Source of the DNA: Serratia surfactantfaciens
GTDB taxonomy: Bacteria; Pseudomonadota; Gammaproteobacteria; Enterobacterales; Enterobacteriaceae
Assembly: GCF_001642805.2 (NCBI RefSeq)
Contig: NZ_CP016948.1
Location: 372,001-436,000 of the forward strand
Length of the DNA: 64,000 nt
Reading direction: 5' to 3'
Every line of letters starts with the position of its first letter. The first letter of the stretch is position 1. Under the pieces are notes generated by a model. That model saw nothing but the letters and a program-made list of their open reading frames with translations. It was not told where the DNA came from and did no database searches. The translations under genes were made by a program, and so were the position numbers. This document shows positions 42,935 to 52,392 of the stretch, piece after piece.

Positions 42935-43396
42935 ATGTTAGATAAAACAGACCGTAAGCTGCTGTGCATGCTGCAGCAAGATTGCACCCAGTCGTTGCAG
43001 GCGTTGGCCGATGCGGTCAATTTGACCTCCACGCCATGCTGGAAACGTCTGAAGCGCCTGGAAGACGAAGGCTATATTCGCGGCCGGGTGGCCTTGCTGG
43101 ATAACGAAAAGCTCGGGCTGGGGCTGACGGCGTTCGTGCTGATCAAGACCCAGCAGCACAGCAGCGAGTGGTATCAGGCGTTTGTACAGCTGACCAGCCA
43201 GATGCCCGAGGTGCTGGCGTTCTACCGTATGGCGGGAGAGTACGATTACCTGATGCAGGTCGAAGTGGCGGACATGAAAAGCTACGACGGCTTTTATAAG
43301 CGCCTGGTGAACGGCGTACCGGGCCTCATCGATGTCACCTCGAGCTTTGCCATGGAAAAAATCAAATACACCACCGCGCTGCCGGTGCCGGAGTGA
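42935..43396 (+). CDS. decR: Lrp/AsnC-family cysteine-responsive regulator DecR
   Basis: DecR (YbaO) senses L-cysteine in E. coli and activates cysteine-detoxifying genes. From the ATG at 42935 it has 153 residues: an N-terminal HTH (about 5-55, [26 protein letters not shown]) and the RAM ligand-binding domain (about 65-145, [16 protein letters not shown]). A GTG three codons upstream is an alternative start. The divergently transcribed desulfhydrase gene, 122 bp away, is the probable target. Confidence 0.9.
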   Translation: MLDKTDRKLLCMLQQDCTQSLQALADAVNLTSTPCWKRLKRLEDEGYIRGRVALLDNEKLGLGLTAFVLIKTQQHSSEWYQAFVQLTSQMPEVLAFYRMAGEYDYLMQVEVADMKSYDGFYKRLVNGVPGLIDVTSSFAMEKIKYTTALPVPE

Positions 43397-43488
43397 AAAG
43401 TTCACCAGACGGGCGGGGCAACGGTGGTATCCTGCTCCGCTAAAGCAGAAAAAGAGACAAATCCCATAAAACCCTGGAATCAAACTGC

Positions 43489-45264
43489 GTGAGATTATTT
43501 GCACAAATCGGCTGGTACTTCCGCCGGGAGTGGCGCCGCTACCTGGGCGCGGTGGTATTGCTGATCGTCATCGCCATCCTGCAACTGCTGCCGCCTAAGC
43601 TGGTCGGCATTATCGTGGACGGCGTCACCGGAAAACAGATGTCTACCGGCGTGCTGATGGCCTGGCTTGGGCTGATGATCGGCACCGCGATCGTCGTTTA
43701 CCTGCTGCGCTATGTGTGGCGGGTACTGCTGTTCGGCGCCTCCTACCAGCTGGCGGTCGAGCTGCGGGAAAACTTTTACCGCCAGCTCAGCCGGCAAAAC
43801 CCGGCGTTTTACCTGCGTCACCGCACCGGCGATCTGATGGCGCGCGCCACCAACGACGTGGACCGCGTGGTGTTCGCCGCCGGTGAAGGCGTGCTGACGC
43901 TGGTGGATTCGCTGGTGATGGGATTGGTGGTGCTGGTGGTGATGAGCACCCAAATCAGCTGGCAGCTGACGCTGCTGGCGTTGATCCCGATGCCGCTGAT
44001 GGCGATCGCCATCAAATATTACGGCGACCAGCTGCACCAGCGCTTTAAATCGGCGCAGGCGGCGTTTTCCAGCCTGAACGATCAGGCGCAGGAAAGCATG
44101 ACCAGCATCCGCATGATCAAGGCCTTCGGGCTGGAAGATCACCAATCCAACCGTTTCGCCGAGGTGGCGGCGCAGACCGGCGCCAAAAACATGCACGTGG
44201 CGCGGGTGGATGCGCGCTTCGATCCGACCATTTATATCGCCATCGGCGCCTCCAATCTGTTGGCCATCGGCGGCGGCAGCTGGATGGTGGTGAACGGTTC
44301 GCTGACGCTCGGGCAACTGACCAGCTTTGTGATGTACCTTGGCCTGATGATCTGGCCGATGTTGGCGCTGGCCTGGATGTTCAACATTGTCGAGCGCGGC
44401 AGCGCGGCCTACGGCCGTATCCGCAGCCTGCTCGACGAGGCGCCTGCGGTGCAGGACGGCCCGCAGGCGTTGCCGGCCGGGCGCGGCGTGCTGGAGGTGG
44501 ATATCCGCGCGTTCCACTATCCGGAAAATCCGCACCCGGCGCTGCATGACGTGGCGCTGACGCTGAAGCCGGGGCAGATGCTGGGGCTGTGTGGGCCGAC
44601 CGGGGCCGGCAAGTCGACGCTACTGTCGCTGATCCAGCGTCAGTTCGACGTCGATGAAGGGCAGATCCGCTATCACGGTCTGCCGCTGCCGCAGGTCAAA
44701 CTCGACGATTGGCGTTCACGGCTGTCGGTAGTGAGCCAGACGCCGTTCCTGTTCTCCGATACCGTGGCGAACAATATCGCGCTGGGCCAGCCAGGGGCGA
44801 CGCAGGCCCAGATCGAACAGGCGGCGCGGCTGGCCAGCGTCCATGAGGACATTCTGCGGTTGCCGCAGGGCTATGACACCGAAGTTGGCGAACGCGGCGT
44901 GATGCTGTCGGGCGGGCAGAAACAGCGTATCTCCATCGCGCGCGCGCTGCTGCTGGATGCGGAAATTCTGATCCTCGACGACGCGCTGTCGGCGGTGGAC
45001 GGCCGTACCGAACATCAGATCCTGCACAACCTGCGCAGCTGGGGGCAGGATCGCACGGTGATCATCAGTGCGCACCGGCTGTCGGCATTGACCGAAGCCA
45101 GCGAGATCCTGGTGATGCAGCACGGCGGCGTGGCGCAGCGCGGCGATCCGGCGGCGCTGGCGGCGCAGCCGGGCTGGTATCGCGATATGTACCGTTATCA
45201 GCAGTTGGAAGCGGCGCTGGACGAAGCGCCGGAAAACGGTGAGGAGGCGTTGGCCGATGAATAA
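43489..45264 (+). CDS. mdlA: ABC exporter half-subunit MdlA
   Basis: MdlA pairs with MdlB to form a multidrug-type ABC exporter of unknown substrate in the inner membrane. The 591-residue protein has six membrane helices (about 1-320) and a C-terminal ATPase: Walker [10 protein letters not shown], signature LSGGQKQR, and Walker [14 protein letters not shown]. The residue after Walker B is Asp, not the catalytic Glu, so this half carries the degenerate ATP site typical of heterodimeric exporters. The start is GTG; it overlaps mdlB by 8 bp. Confidence 0.95.
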   Translation: MRLFAQIGWYFRREWRRYLGAVVLLIVIAILQLLPPKLVGIIVDGVTGKQMSTGVLMAWLGLMIGTAIVVYLLRYVWRVLLFGASYQLAVELRENFYRQLSRQNPAFYLRHRTGDLMARATNDVDRVVFAAGEGVLTLVDSLVMGLVVLVVMSTQISWQLTLLALIPMPLMAIAIKYYGDQLHQRFKSAQAAFSSLNDQAQESMTSIRMIKAFGLEDHQSNRFAEVAAQTGAKNMHVARVDARFDPTIYIAIGASNLLAIGGGSWMVVNGSLTLGQLTSFVMYLGLMIWPMLALAWMFNIVERGSAAYGRIRSLLDEAPAVQDGPQALPAGRGVLEVDIRAFHYPENPHPALHDVALTLKPGQMLGLCGPTGAGKSTLLSLIQRQFDVDEGQIRYHGLPLPQVKLDDWRSRLSVVSQTPFLFSDTVANNIALGQPGATQAQIEQAARLASVHEDILRLPQGYDTEVGERGVMLSGGQKQRISIARALLLDAEILILDDALSAVDGRTEHQILHNLRSWGQDRTVIISAHRLSALTEASEILVMQHGGVAQRGDPAALAAQPGWYRDMYRYQQLEAALDEAPENGEEALADE

Positions 45265-47035
45265 AGTGCAAAAGCTGTGGCCGACTCTGAAGCGGCTGCT
45301 GGCCTATGGCTCGCCGTACCGCAAACCGCTGGGGCTGGCGGTGCTGATGCTGTGGGTGGCGGCGGCGGCGGAAGTCGCCGGGCCGATCCTGGTGAGTTAT
45401 TTTATCGATAACTACGTTGCCAAAGGGCAACTGCCGATGATGATCGTCGGCGGGCTGGCGGCGGCCTATATTCTGCTGGAGCTGCTGGCGGCGGCGCTGC
45501 ACTACTTTCAGGCGCTGCTGTTCAACCGGGCGGCGGTGGGCGTAGTGCAACGGCTGCGCACCGACGTGATGGACGCTGCGCTGCGCCAGCCGCTCAGCGC
45601 TTTCGACACGCAACCGGTCGGGCAATTGATCTCGCGCGTTACCAACGACACCGAAGTGATCAAGGATCTGTACGTGATGGTGGTTTCCACCGTGCTGAAA
45701 AGCGCCGCGTTGATCGGCGCCATGCTGGTGGCGATGTTCAGCCTCGACTGGCGCATGGCGCTGGTGGCCATCTGCATCTTCCCGGCGGTGTTTGTGGTGA
45801 TGGGCATCTATCAATACTACAGCACGCCGATCGTGCGCCGGGTACGCAGCTATCTGGCGGACATCAACGATGGCTTCAACGAAGTGATCAACGGCATGGG
45901 CGTGATTCAGCAGTTCCGCCAGCAGGTGCGCTTCGGCGAGCGCATGAGCGCCGCCAGCCAGTCGCACTACCTCGCGCGCATGCAGACTCTGCGGCTCGAC
46001 GGTTTCCTGTTGCGGCCGCTGCTCAGCCTGTTTTCGGCGCTGGTGCTGTGCGGCTTGCTGATGTTGTTCGGCTTCAGCGGTGAAGGCGTGATTGGCGTCG
46101 GCGTACTCTACGCTTTCATCAACTACCTGGGGCGCTTGAACGAACCGCTGATCGAGCTGACGTCACAGCAGTCGATTCTGCAGCAAGCGGTGGTGGCCGG
46201 CGAACGTATTTTCGAACTGATGGATCGCAGCCAGCAGAGTTACGGCGCCGACGATCGCCCGTTGGCCGGCGGGCGTATCGACATCACCGACCTGAGCTTC
46301 GCCTACCGTGCGGACAAAAAGGTGCTGCAGCATATTTCGCTGGCGGTGCCTTCGCGCGGCTTTGTGGCGCTGGTCGGTCACACCGGCAGCGGCAAGAGCA
46401 CGTTGGCCAACCTGCTGATGGGCTATTACCCGGTCAGCGAGGGGGAAGTGCGCCTCGACGGTCGCCCGCTTGCCAGCCTGTCGCATCGCACGCTGCGCCA
46501 GGGCGTGGCGATGGTGCAACAGGATCCGGTGGTGATCGCCGATTCGGTGCTGGCCAACGTGACGCTGGGGCGCAACATCGATGAAGAGGCCGTTTGGCGG
46601 GCGCTGGAAACGGTGCAGCTGGCGGATCTGGTCCGCGGCTTCCCGCAGGGGATCCATACCCGGCTGGGGGAACAGGGCAATAACCTGTCGGTCGGGCAGA
46701 AACAGCTGCTGGCGATGGCGCGAGTATTGGTGCAGGCGCCGCAGATCCTGATCCTCGATGAGGCGACCGCCAATATTGACTCGGGCACTGAACAGGCGAT
46801 TCAGCGGGCGCTGCGCGTGATCCGCGAGCACACTACGCTGGTGGTGATCGCCCACCGGCTGTCGACCATCGTCGACGCCGATTCCATTCTGGTGCTGCAT
46901 CGCGGCCAGGCGGTGGAGCAGGGCAACCATCAGCAGCTGCTGGCGCAACAGGGACGCTACTACCAGATGTACCAACTGCAGCTGGCGGGCGAGCAGCTGG
47001 CGGAAGCGGTGCGTGAGGAGAGCCAACCCGCCTGA
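45257..47035 (+). CDS. mdlB: ABC exporter half-subunit MdlB
   Basis: MdlB is the partner of MdlA. The ATG at 45257, inside the end of mdlA, gives 592 residues with six membrane helices and a C-terminal ATPase. Walker A is GHTGSGKST and Walker [13 protein letters not shown] with an intact catalytic Glu, but the signature is LSVGQ rather than LSGGQ. That fits one functional and one degenerate ATP site in the MdlAB dimer. A 22-bp palindrome follows the stop codon. Confidence 0.95.
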   Translation: MNKVQKLWPTLKRLLAYGSPYRKPLGLAVLMLWVAAAAEVAGPILVSYFIDNYVAKGQLPMMIVGGLAAAYILLELLAAALHYFQALLFNRAAVGVVQRLRTDVMDAALRQPLSAFDTQPVGQLISRVTNDTEVIKDLYVMVVSTVLKSAALIGAMLVAMFSLDWRMALVAICIFPAVFVVMGIYQYYSTPIVRRVRSYLADINDGFNEVINGMGVIQQFRQQVRFGERMSAASQSHYLARMQTLRLDGFLLRPLLSLFSALVLCGLLMLFGFSGEGVIGVGVLYAFINYLGRLNEPLIELTSQQSILQQAVVAGERIFELMDRSQQSYGADDRPLAGGRIDITDLSFAYRADKKVLQHISLAVPSRGFVALVGHTGSGKSTLANLLMGYYPVSEGEVRLDGRPLASLSHRTLRQGVAMVQQDPVVIADSVLANVTLGRNIDEEAVWRALETVQLADLVRGFPQGIHTRLGEQGNNLSVGQKQLLAMARVLVQAPQILILDEATANIDSGTEQAIQRALRVIREHTTLVVIAHRLSTIVDADSILVLHRGQAVEQGNHQQLLAQQGRYYQMYQLQLAGEQLAEAVREESQPA

Positions 47036-47037
47036 AC

Positions 47038-47066
47038 ATGGGCCGCGATCGCGGCCCATCTTTCTT
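47038..47066 (+). terminator. Terminator after mdlB
   Basis: A 22-bp perfect palindrome (11-base arms, ATGGGCCGCGA and its complement) starts 3 bp after the mdlB stop and is followed by CTTTCTTCCT. Confidence 0.7.
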
Positions 47067-47131
47067 CCTAACGCACCACCAGCAGGCAACTCGCCAGCGC
47101 CATGCCCTCTTTCTGCACTTTTTCGACGCGA

Positions 47132-47152
47132 TGCGCACCAAATCAGTGCGCA
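47132..47152 (+). promoter_or_regulatory. NtrC-binding site upstream of glnK
   Basis: A 7-7-7 inverted repeat, TGCGCAC / GTGCGCA around CAAATCA, contains GCACCAAATCAGTGC, close to the NtrC consensus TGCACCAAAATGGTGCA. It lies about 100 bp upstream of the sigma54 promoter, a normal enhancer distance. Confidence 0.8.
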
Positions 47153-47245
47153 TTATTTAACCCATTCAAGGTATCGGTGCCGCGCTGCGTCGCGGCGGCA
47201 CCCGCCTGCCCGCTAATCTGCTGAATCGCCATGGAAAATTAAATT

Positions 47246-47261
47246 TGGCACAGCCCTTGCT
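47246..47261 (+). promoter_or_regulatory. Sigma54 promoter of glnK-amtB
   Basis: TGGCACAGCCCTTGCT matches the -24/-12 consensus TGGCAC-N5-TTGC, with GG and GC separated by the required 10 bp. It lies 53 bp before the glnK start. Together with the NtrC site this predicts induction by nitrogen limitation. Confidence 0.9.
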
Positions 47262-47313
47262 ACATATGACGCGTACCAGGGGTGAGTTTGGGCTTAATTC
47301 GTGGAGGGGCAAT

Positions 47314-47652
47314 ATGAAGCTGGTGACCGTGGTAATCAAACCGTTCAAGTTGGAGGACGTGCGCGAGGCCCTGTCCTCCGTGGGCATTCAAGGGTTGACC
47401 GTAACCGAAGTGAAGGGCTTTGGCCGCCAGAAGGGGCATGCCGAGCTGTATCGCGGCGCCGAATATAACGTCAACTTCCTGCCCAAGGTCAAAATCGATA
47501 TCGCCATCGCCGACGATCAGTTGGATGAAGTGGTTGATGTGATTAGCAAAGCCGCCTACACCGGCAAAATCGGCGACGGCAAAATTTTCGTTGCCGAGTT
47601 GCAACGCGTGATCCGCATTCGCACTGGCGAAACCGACGAATCGGCACTGTAA
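47314..47652 (+). CDS. glnK: PII nitrogen signalling protein GlnK
   Basis: GlnK is a trimeric PII protein that blocks AmtB when nitrogen is plentiful and is uridylylated under limitation. The 112-residue product has the T-loop with Tyr51 (KGHAELYRGAEYNVNFLP), the B-loop GKIGDGKIFV and the C-terminal RIRTGE. The ATG at 47314 follows GTGGAGGGG; the longer open frame includes the promoter and is rejected. It is in an operon with amtB 36 bp downstream. Confidence 0.98.
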   Translation: MKLVTVVIKPFKLEDVREALSSVGIQGLTVTEVKGFGRQKGHAELYRGAEYNVNFLPKVKIDIAIADDQLDEVVDVISKAAYTGKIGDGKIFVAELQRVIRIRTGETDESAL

Positions 47653-47688
47653 CCGCGAACTCAGTTAAGTAATGGGGATGGATTGATA

Positions 47689-48975
47689 ATGAAAAGACTG
47701 TTATCCATGTTGGGCCTGAGTTCGGTAACCCTGGTTCCTTCTTTGGCTCTGGCCGCCCCGGCGGTCGCCGATAAGGCCGACAACGCCTTTATGATGATCT
47801 GCACCGCGTTGGTGCTGTTCATGACGCTGCCGGGCATCGCGCTGTTTTACGGCGGCCTGCTGCGCGGCAAAAACGTGCTGTCGATGCTGACGCAGGTCAC
47901 CGTTACCTTTGCGCTGGTCTGCGTGCTGTGGGTGCTGTATGGCTACAGCCTGGCGTTCAGCGAGGGCAATGCGGTGTTCGGCGGGTTCGAAACCGCGATG
48001 CTGAAAGGCATCGGCATCGACAGCGTTACCGGCAGCATCAGCCAGATGATCCACGTCGCCTTCCAGGCCTCCTTCGCCTGCATTACCGTGGCGCTGGTGG
48101 TGGGGGGCTTCGCCGAGCGCATTCGCTTCTCGGCGGTGCTGATCTTCGCGATTGTGTGGTTCACCCTGTCTTATCTGCCGATCGCGCACATGGTGTGGGG
48201 CGGCGGCTACCTGGCCACCGACGGTGCATTGGACTTCGCCGGCGGCACCGTGGTGCACATTAACGCCGCCAGCGCCGGGCTGATCGGTGCCTACCTGATC
48301 GGCAAACGCGCCGGCTTCGGTAAAGAGGCGTTCAAACCGCACAACCTGCCGATGGTGTTTACCGGGGCGTCCATCCTGTATATCGGCTGGTTCGGCTTCA
48401 ACGCCGGCTCCGCCAGTGCGGCTAACGGCATTGCGGCGCTGGCGTTCCTCAACACCGTCGTCGCCACCGCAGGCGCCATTCTGTCCTGGACCTTCGCCGA
48501 GTGGGTGTTGCGCGGCAAGCCTTCGCTGCTGGGCGCCTGCTCCGGTATGATCGCCGGACTGGTTGCGGTGACGCCGGCGGCGGGCACCGTGGGCGTGGGC
48601 GGGGCGTTGATCATCGGCCTGGTGGGCGGCGTCGCCGGCCTGTGGGGCGTGGTGACGCTGAAGAAATGGCTGAAGGTGGACGACACCTGCGACGTGTTCG
48701 GCGTGCACGGGGTGTGCGGAATCGTCGGCTGCCTGCTGACCGGCGTGTTCACCGCCTCTTCGCTGGGCGGCACCGGCTATGCCGAAGGGGTGACGATGGG
48801 CCATCAGGTCTGGATCCAGCTGGTGAGCGTGCTGATCACGTTGGTGTGGTCGAGCGCCGCCGCCTTTATCGCCTTCAAGATAGCGGGCGCCATGGTGGGG
48901 TTGAGAGTACCGGAAGAGCAGGAACGCGAAGGACTGGACGTCAACAGCCACGGCGAGAGCGCCTACAACCAGTAA
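47689..48975 (+). CDS. amtB: Ammonium transporter AmtB
   Basis: AmtB is a trimeric inner-membrane ammonium channel regulated by direct GlnK binding. From the ATG at 47689 it has 428 residues, as in E. coli. A signal peptide (about 1-22, ending LALAAPA) precedes 11 membrane helices; GLLRGKNVLS, the first pore-His region SYLPIAHMVWGGGYLA and the second pore-His region FGVHGVCGIVG are seen. The C-terminal tail GLRVPEEQEREGLDVNSHGE is the conserved GlnK-contact region. Confidence 0.98.
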   Translation: MKRLLSMLGLSSVTLVPSLALAAPAVADKADNAFMMICTALVLFMTLPGIALFYGGLLRGKNVLSMLTQVTVTFALVCVLWVLYGYSLAFSEGNAVFGGFETAMLKGIGIDSVTGSISQMIHVAFQASFACITVALVVGGFAERIRFSAVLIFAIVWFTLSYLPIAHMVWGGGYLATDGALDFAGGTVVHINAASAGLIGAYLIGKRAGFGKEAFKPHNLPMVFTGASILYIGWFGFNAGSASAANGIAALAFLNTVVATAGAILSWTFAEWVLRGKPSLLGACSGMIAGLVAVTPAAGTVGVGGALIIGLVGGVAGLWGVVTLKKWLKVDDTCDVFGVHGVCGIVGCLLTGVFTASSLGGTGYAEGVTMGHQVWIQLVSVLITLVWSSAAAFIAFKIAGAMVGLRVPEEQEREGLDVNSHGESAYNQ

Positions 48976-49023
48976 GACTCGAAGCAGGGCAGTGCGCTAA
49001 ACAGTAAAATAATGATGAAGCAA

Positions 49024-49055
49024 AAAGGGGCGATGGAAACATCGCCCCTTTCTTT
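49024..49055. terminator. Bidirectional terminator between amtB and tesB
   Basis: A 12-bp stem (AAGGGGCGATG with its complement CATCGCCCCTT) and GAAA loop has A-rich left and T-rich right flanks, serving both convergent genes. Confidence 0.88.
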
Positions 49056-49070
49056 ATGTCATGTCGCGGT

Positions 49071-49934
49071 TCAAGCGTCGCGCTGGCGAATTACCCCTTC
49101 CTGCACGGTAGTGGCGACCAGCACGCCGTCGCGGGTGTAGATCTGGCCGCGCACGAAACCGCGTGCGCCGGAAGCGGAAGAGCTCTCCACCGCATACAGC
49201 AGCCAGTCATCCATGCGGAACGGACGGTGGAACCACATCGAGTGATCGATAGTAGCAACCTGCATCCCCGGCTCGAGGAAGCCGACGCCGTGCGGCTGCA
49301 GCGCCGTCGGCAGGAAGTTAAAGTCCGACGCGTAGCCCAGCAGATATTGGTGGATGCATTGATCGTCCGGCATGCTGCCGTTGGCGCGGAACCACACGTA
49401 GCGATGCGGTTCCTCCACGCTGCCTTTCAACGGGTTGTGGAATTTTACCGGGCGCATTTCAAGCGGCTTCTGGCCGATAAATTTATCGCGCACTTTTTCC
49501 GGCAGCATATGCGCCAGCTTCTGGGCGATCTCTGATTCGGACAGCAGCCCTTCCGGCGGCGGCACTTCCGGCATCTGGTTCTGGTGTTCGAAACCTTCTT
49601 CCGGGCTCTGGAAGGAGGCGGTCATATAGAAGATGGGTTTGCCGTGCTGAATGGCGCTGACGCGGCGTGCGCTGAAGCTGTTGCCGTCGCGCAGGGTTTC
49701 CACGTCATAGACGATCGGCCTGCTGCTGTCGCCCGGACGCAGGAAGTAGCTGTGGAACGAATGCACGCTGCGCTCATCCGGCACCGTCTGTTTGGCGGCG
49801 TAGAGCGCCTGGCCAACCACCTGCCCGCCGAACACCTGGCGCAACCCCAGATCTTCACTCTGGCCGCGGAACAGCCCTTCTTCGATTTTCTCCAGATCCA
49901 GCAGATCGAGGAGGTTTTGCAATGCCTGGCTCAT
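49071..49934 (-). CDS. tesB: Acyl-CoA thioesterase II
   Basis: TesB hydrolyses medium- and long-chain acyl-CoA. The 287-residue protein has two fused hotdog domains. [18 protein letters not shown] opens the first domain, and the second carries the conserved [10 protein letters not shown] with the catalytic Asp, plus the C-terminal Thr/Gln-containing [22 protein letters not shown] segment. It is convergent with amtB and divergent from ybaY, as in E. coli. Confidence 0.97.
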   Translation of the reverse strand: MSQALQNLLDLLDLEKIEEGLFRGQSEDLGLRQVFGGQVVGQALYAAKQTVPDERSVHSFHSYFLRPGDSSRPIVYDVETLRDGNSFSARRVSAIQHGKPIFYMTASFQSPEEGFEHQNQMPEVPPPEGLLSESEIAQKLAHMLPEKVRDKFIGQKPLEMRPVKFHNPLKGSVEEPHRYVWFRANGSMPDDQCIHQYLLGYASDFNFLPTALQPHGVGFLEPGMQVATIDHSMWFHRPFRMDDWLLYAVESSSASGARGFVRGQIYTRDGVLVATTVQEGVIRQRDA

Positions 49935-50165
49935 AAAATTGTTACCTTTCTAATAATCATTTTGTTCAGTGTGCGGAATATCACGGCGCGGCGTCAACAT
50001 CCGGCGTTAAAGCGGTGATGAGAATGCTCTTAATAGTGAGCGTTTTCGGCGGGCTAAGTGATTAATAGGTGGGGTAAAGTGGATTTATCAGTGTTTTGTG
50101 CTAAGTTTAATGGGTGCGGTGGTTAAAGCCACCAACATGTTGATAATAAAAAAGGAGACCGATCC

Positions 50166-50657
50166 ATGAAACTCTGGCAAATCGTAGGCGGTGCCGCGGC
50201 ACTGACGATCACGCTGGCAGGATGCGCGCAAAAGAGTGCTGATGTGCCTACACAGACGGCCGGCAACCCGGCGGCTGCGCAAACGCAGATTCAGGGCCCG
50301 GCGGTGACAGGTTCGGTTAATATACGTCAGCGCATTGCGCTGCCGCCGGACGCCGTACTGACGGTCACCCTCTCTGATGCCTCGCTGGCGGATGCGCCGT
50401 CTAAAGTGATTGCACAGCGCGCGGTACGCACTGAAGGGCAACAGGCGCCGTTCAGCTTTACGCTGCCGTATAACCCGTCCGACATTCAACCGAATGCGCG
50501 CATCATTCTGAGCGCGGCGGTGACGGTCAACGGGCGACTGATGTTTATTACCGACACCATCCAGGAAGTGGTCAATCGCAACGGCACCCGTGCCGATCTG
50601 TTGCTGGTTCCGGTTCAGGGTGTGCCGATTCAGGCTGCGCCAACCGCCATGCAGTAA
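50166..50657 (+). CDS. ybaY: YbaY-family outer-membrane lipoprotein
   Basis: The 163-residue product has a lipoprotein signal peptide with lipobox TLAGC (residues 16-20), a Thr/Gln/Ala-rich linker, and one YbaY/YscW-type beta-sandwich domain at about 45-150 (GSVNIRQRIALPPDAVLTVTLSDASLAD). Relatives include pilotin-like and DUF306-linked lipoproteins. The function is unknown. It shares position and domain with E. coli ybaY. A GGAGACC ribosome-binding site precedes the ATG. Confidence 0.85.
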   Translation: MKLWQIVGGAAALTITLAGCAQKSADVPTQTAGNPAAAQTQIQGPAVTGSVNIRQRIALPPDAVLTVTLSDASLADAPSKVIAQRAVRTEGQQAPFSFTLPYNPSDIQPNARIILSAAVTVNGRLMFITDTIQEVVNRNGTRADLLLVPVQGVPIQAAPTAMQ

Positions 50658-50685
50658 TCTTACTGCAGTACAGCAAGATGAAATC

Positions 50686-50722
50686 AACAGCCTTTGCGCT
50701 TCGGCCAAAGGCTGTTTTGTTT
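50686..50722. terminator. Terminator between ybaY and atl
   Basis: An 11-bp stem (AACAGCCTTTG / CAAAGGCTGTT) with a 9-base loop is followed by TTGTTTTA, at the convergent ybaY-atl junction. Confidence 0.85.
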
Positions 50723-51036
50723 TACCAGCGCCAGCCGTAGCGATCGAAATCGACCGTGCTGTGCGGGCCGAAAATGATGCCCTCCGCCAGCAAGGCCTGC
50801 CGCTGCCGTTGAAAATCCTCTCCCTGCTGCGAGATCTGGCCGTGGCGGTTGATCACCCGGTGCCAGGGCAGGGTGCTGCCTTCCGGCAAACGGCGCAGTA
50901 CGCCGCCGACCTGACGCGCGGCGCGCGGTGAACCGGCCAGCCGGGCGACTTCGCCGTAGGTGGTGACTTTGCCGTAAGGAATGGCGGCCACGACATGGAA
51001 TACCCGCTGGCTGAAAGAGGCATCTTCTGGTTGCAT
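50722..51036 (-). CDS. atl: Alkyltransferase-like protein (DNA lesion binder)
   Basis: The 104-residue protein is the DNA-binding half of O6-alkylguanine transferases (MGMT family), with the helix-turn-helix YGEVARLAGSPRAARQVGGVL and the active-site motif PWHRVI, in which Trp replaces the acceptor Cys of PCHRV. Such ATL proteins bind O6-alkylguanine without repairing it and recruit nucleotide excision repair. The Met at 51036, after AGGAA, gives the E. coli YbaZ-like length; an upstream in-frame start would add 16 unsupported residues. Confidence 0.93.
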   Translation of the reverse strand: MQPEDASFSQRVFHVVAAIPYGKVTTYGEVARLAGSPRAARQVGGVLRRLPEGSTLPWHRVINRHGQISQQGEDFQRQRQALLAEGIIFGPHSTVDFDRYGWRW

Positions 51037-51185
51037 GTTGCTGTTCCTGCGCGAATCAAAATCCAGGCGAAGAGTGTGCCACAATGCAGGTGGGCAAGAA
51101 AACAGCGGTTGGCCCCGGTTGGCTTGCTATTTGGTGGGGCATCGCCGATAATGCCCACCGCTTCGGAGTACAGAAGCCGTCAATG

Positions 51186-51299
51186 GGGGCCCTGTTGGTT
51201 CTCCCGCAACACTAACTTGTGAACTCGGTCAGGTCCGGAAGGAAGCAGCCGCAGCAGGTGACGTGTGTGCCGGGATGTAGCTGGCAGGGCCCCCACCCA
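51186..51299 (+). ncRNA. ffs: 4.5S RNA (signal recognition particle RNA)
   Basis: The 114-nt gene matches enterobacterial 4.5S RNA. It opens with GGGGGCCCTG, which pairs with CAGGGCCCCC at the 3' end. The universal SRP domain IV core is intact: GGTCAGGTCCGGAAGGAAGC with its GGAA tetraloop, then AGCAG opposite. With Ffh it forms the signal recognition particle. Location after atl equals E. coli. Differences from E. coli lie in the distal helix, with pairing maintained. Confidence 0.98.
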
Positions 51300-51611
51300 T
51301 TTGAGCTTCTGCTCGTTGTCTGTTCCTCGTGAATCGCTTCATTTCTCCATGCCCTTTTCCGCCTGGCAGTGAGCGTGCGTTACTTTCCGCCGTTGCCTCC
51401 GGCACTTTCCAGATAATGAATGAGTGGCTATTAGGCGAGAGCATATTGGGGCACAGTGACATAACACGCCCTATTTAAAAGAAAATTGTTTCTATTCATT
51501 ATTACTGACGAGCGGGAACGTAAATGACATTTTGTTGTCAATAGGAAAAATACGTATTCAGTTTTGACATTGAGGCCGATAAAGGCATCGGCTCAACGCG
51601 TTGGGGGCTGA
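51300..51611. other. ffs-hha intergenic region
   Basis: These 312 bp shift from GC-rich to AT-rich towards hha. In E. coli this interval carries ybaA, ylaB, ylaC and maa, all absent here. A weak hairpin near 51573-51592 (GGCCGATAAAGGCATCGGC context) may end hha transcription. No gene was recognised. Confidence 0.5.
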
Positions 51612-51815
51612 TTATCTGACATATTTCCAAACGGAGGTGGGGATTTTGTCATACAGTTTGTTCATGGTGAGCTCTGCCAGACGGTGATCGGCGGCTGAGT
51701 AAAACAGCTCCAGTTCATCATCGGAAAGCTCGTACTTATTTTTCTCGATAACACGTTCGAGAGTATCAATCGTGGTGCATTTACGTAAACGCATCAGATA
51801 GTCGGTTTTAGTCAT
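51612..51815 (-). CDS. hha: Haemolysin expression modulator Hha
   Basis: Hha is a 67-residue partner of H-NS that strengthens silencing of AT-rich, horizontally acquired genes and of haemolysin. The sequence [13 protein letters not shown] and [21 protein letters not shown] is diagnostic of the Hha/YmoA family, with the charged surface used for H-NS contact. It follows tomB by 50 bp in the conserved tomB-hha operon. Its own DNA is AT-rich compared with the flanks. Confidence 0.97.
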   Translation of the reverse strand: MTKTDYLMRLRKCTTIDTLERVIEKNKYELSDDELELFYSAADHRLAELTMNKLYDKIPTSVWKYVR

Positions 51816-51865
51816 GATGGCCTTTTAGTTTAATAACCGTAAAATAGCTCGGGAATAATTATCCC

Positions 51866-52234
51866 CTAAGTTTTCATTGTCGTACAGATGTCCTCTCCTG
51901 AGAACATTCTGAATAATCTCGCCTTGGTTTTTTGCCAACGGCGCAGGTCGGAATCATTGATACCGTAGCTGCTGAACAACGTATAGGTATCGTCGAGATA
52001 TTCTTCGACTAACTCCGACAGGTCGGATTCGTCCATGTATTTAATTTTATAGCTCATCACAAACGAAGCGATATGTTCAATCAACTCATTCAGCTGCAGG
52101 TTGACGGAAGATGTCGGATCGTTAACCCAGCCATGGTGACTGTCTCCCAGGGTGGCGATACCTTCATCATACAAATTTTCGCACAAGAATTTGAGCTGAG
52201 CAATATCGTGTCGCTTAGGCGAATACTCATCCAT
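51866..52234 (-). CDS. tomB: Hha toxicity modulator TomB
   Basis: TomB (YbaJ) counteracts Hha in an oxygen-dependent manner and affects biofilm formation; the pair is described as a toxin-antitoxin-like module. The 122-residue acidic protein begins MDEYSPKRHDIAQLKFLCENLYDEG and includes the four-helix region with SGEDICTTMKT at the end, where the conserved Cys used for oxygen-promoted Hha oxidation lies. It is upstream of hha on the minus strand, preceded by 158 AT-rich bases. Confidence 0.95.
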   Translation of the reverse strand: MDEYSPKRHDIAQLKFLCENLYDEGIATLGDSHHGWVNDPTSSVNLQLNELIEHIASFVMSYKIKYMDESDLSELVEEYLDDTYTLFSSYGINDSDLRRWQKTKARLFRMFSGEDICTTMKT

Positions 52235-52392
52235 ATCATCCCCTCCGTAAGTCTTAATTGCGGTGTGATAACACTATGTGAGTAAGCTGATTTACATCAT
52301 GAACGGAGGCAGCTTAACGGTGGTTAAATAAACTTCCCGTAAAATTAATATAAATCATTTTTTCGCGTTTGGCCTGCAGTTATTACGTAAAC

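Noticed and set aside
51186..51299. Tail of a minus-strand protein overlapping ffs
   Set aside because: A 77-codon frame crosses this interval, but the SRP RNA is unmistakable and explains the sequence.
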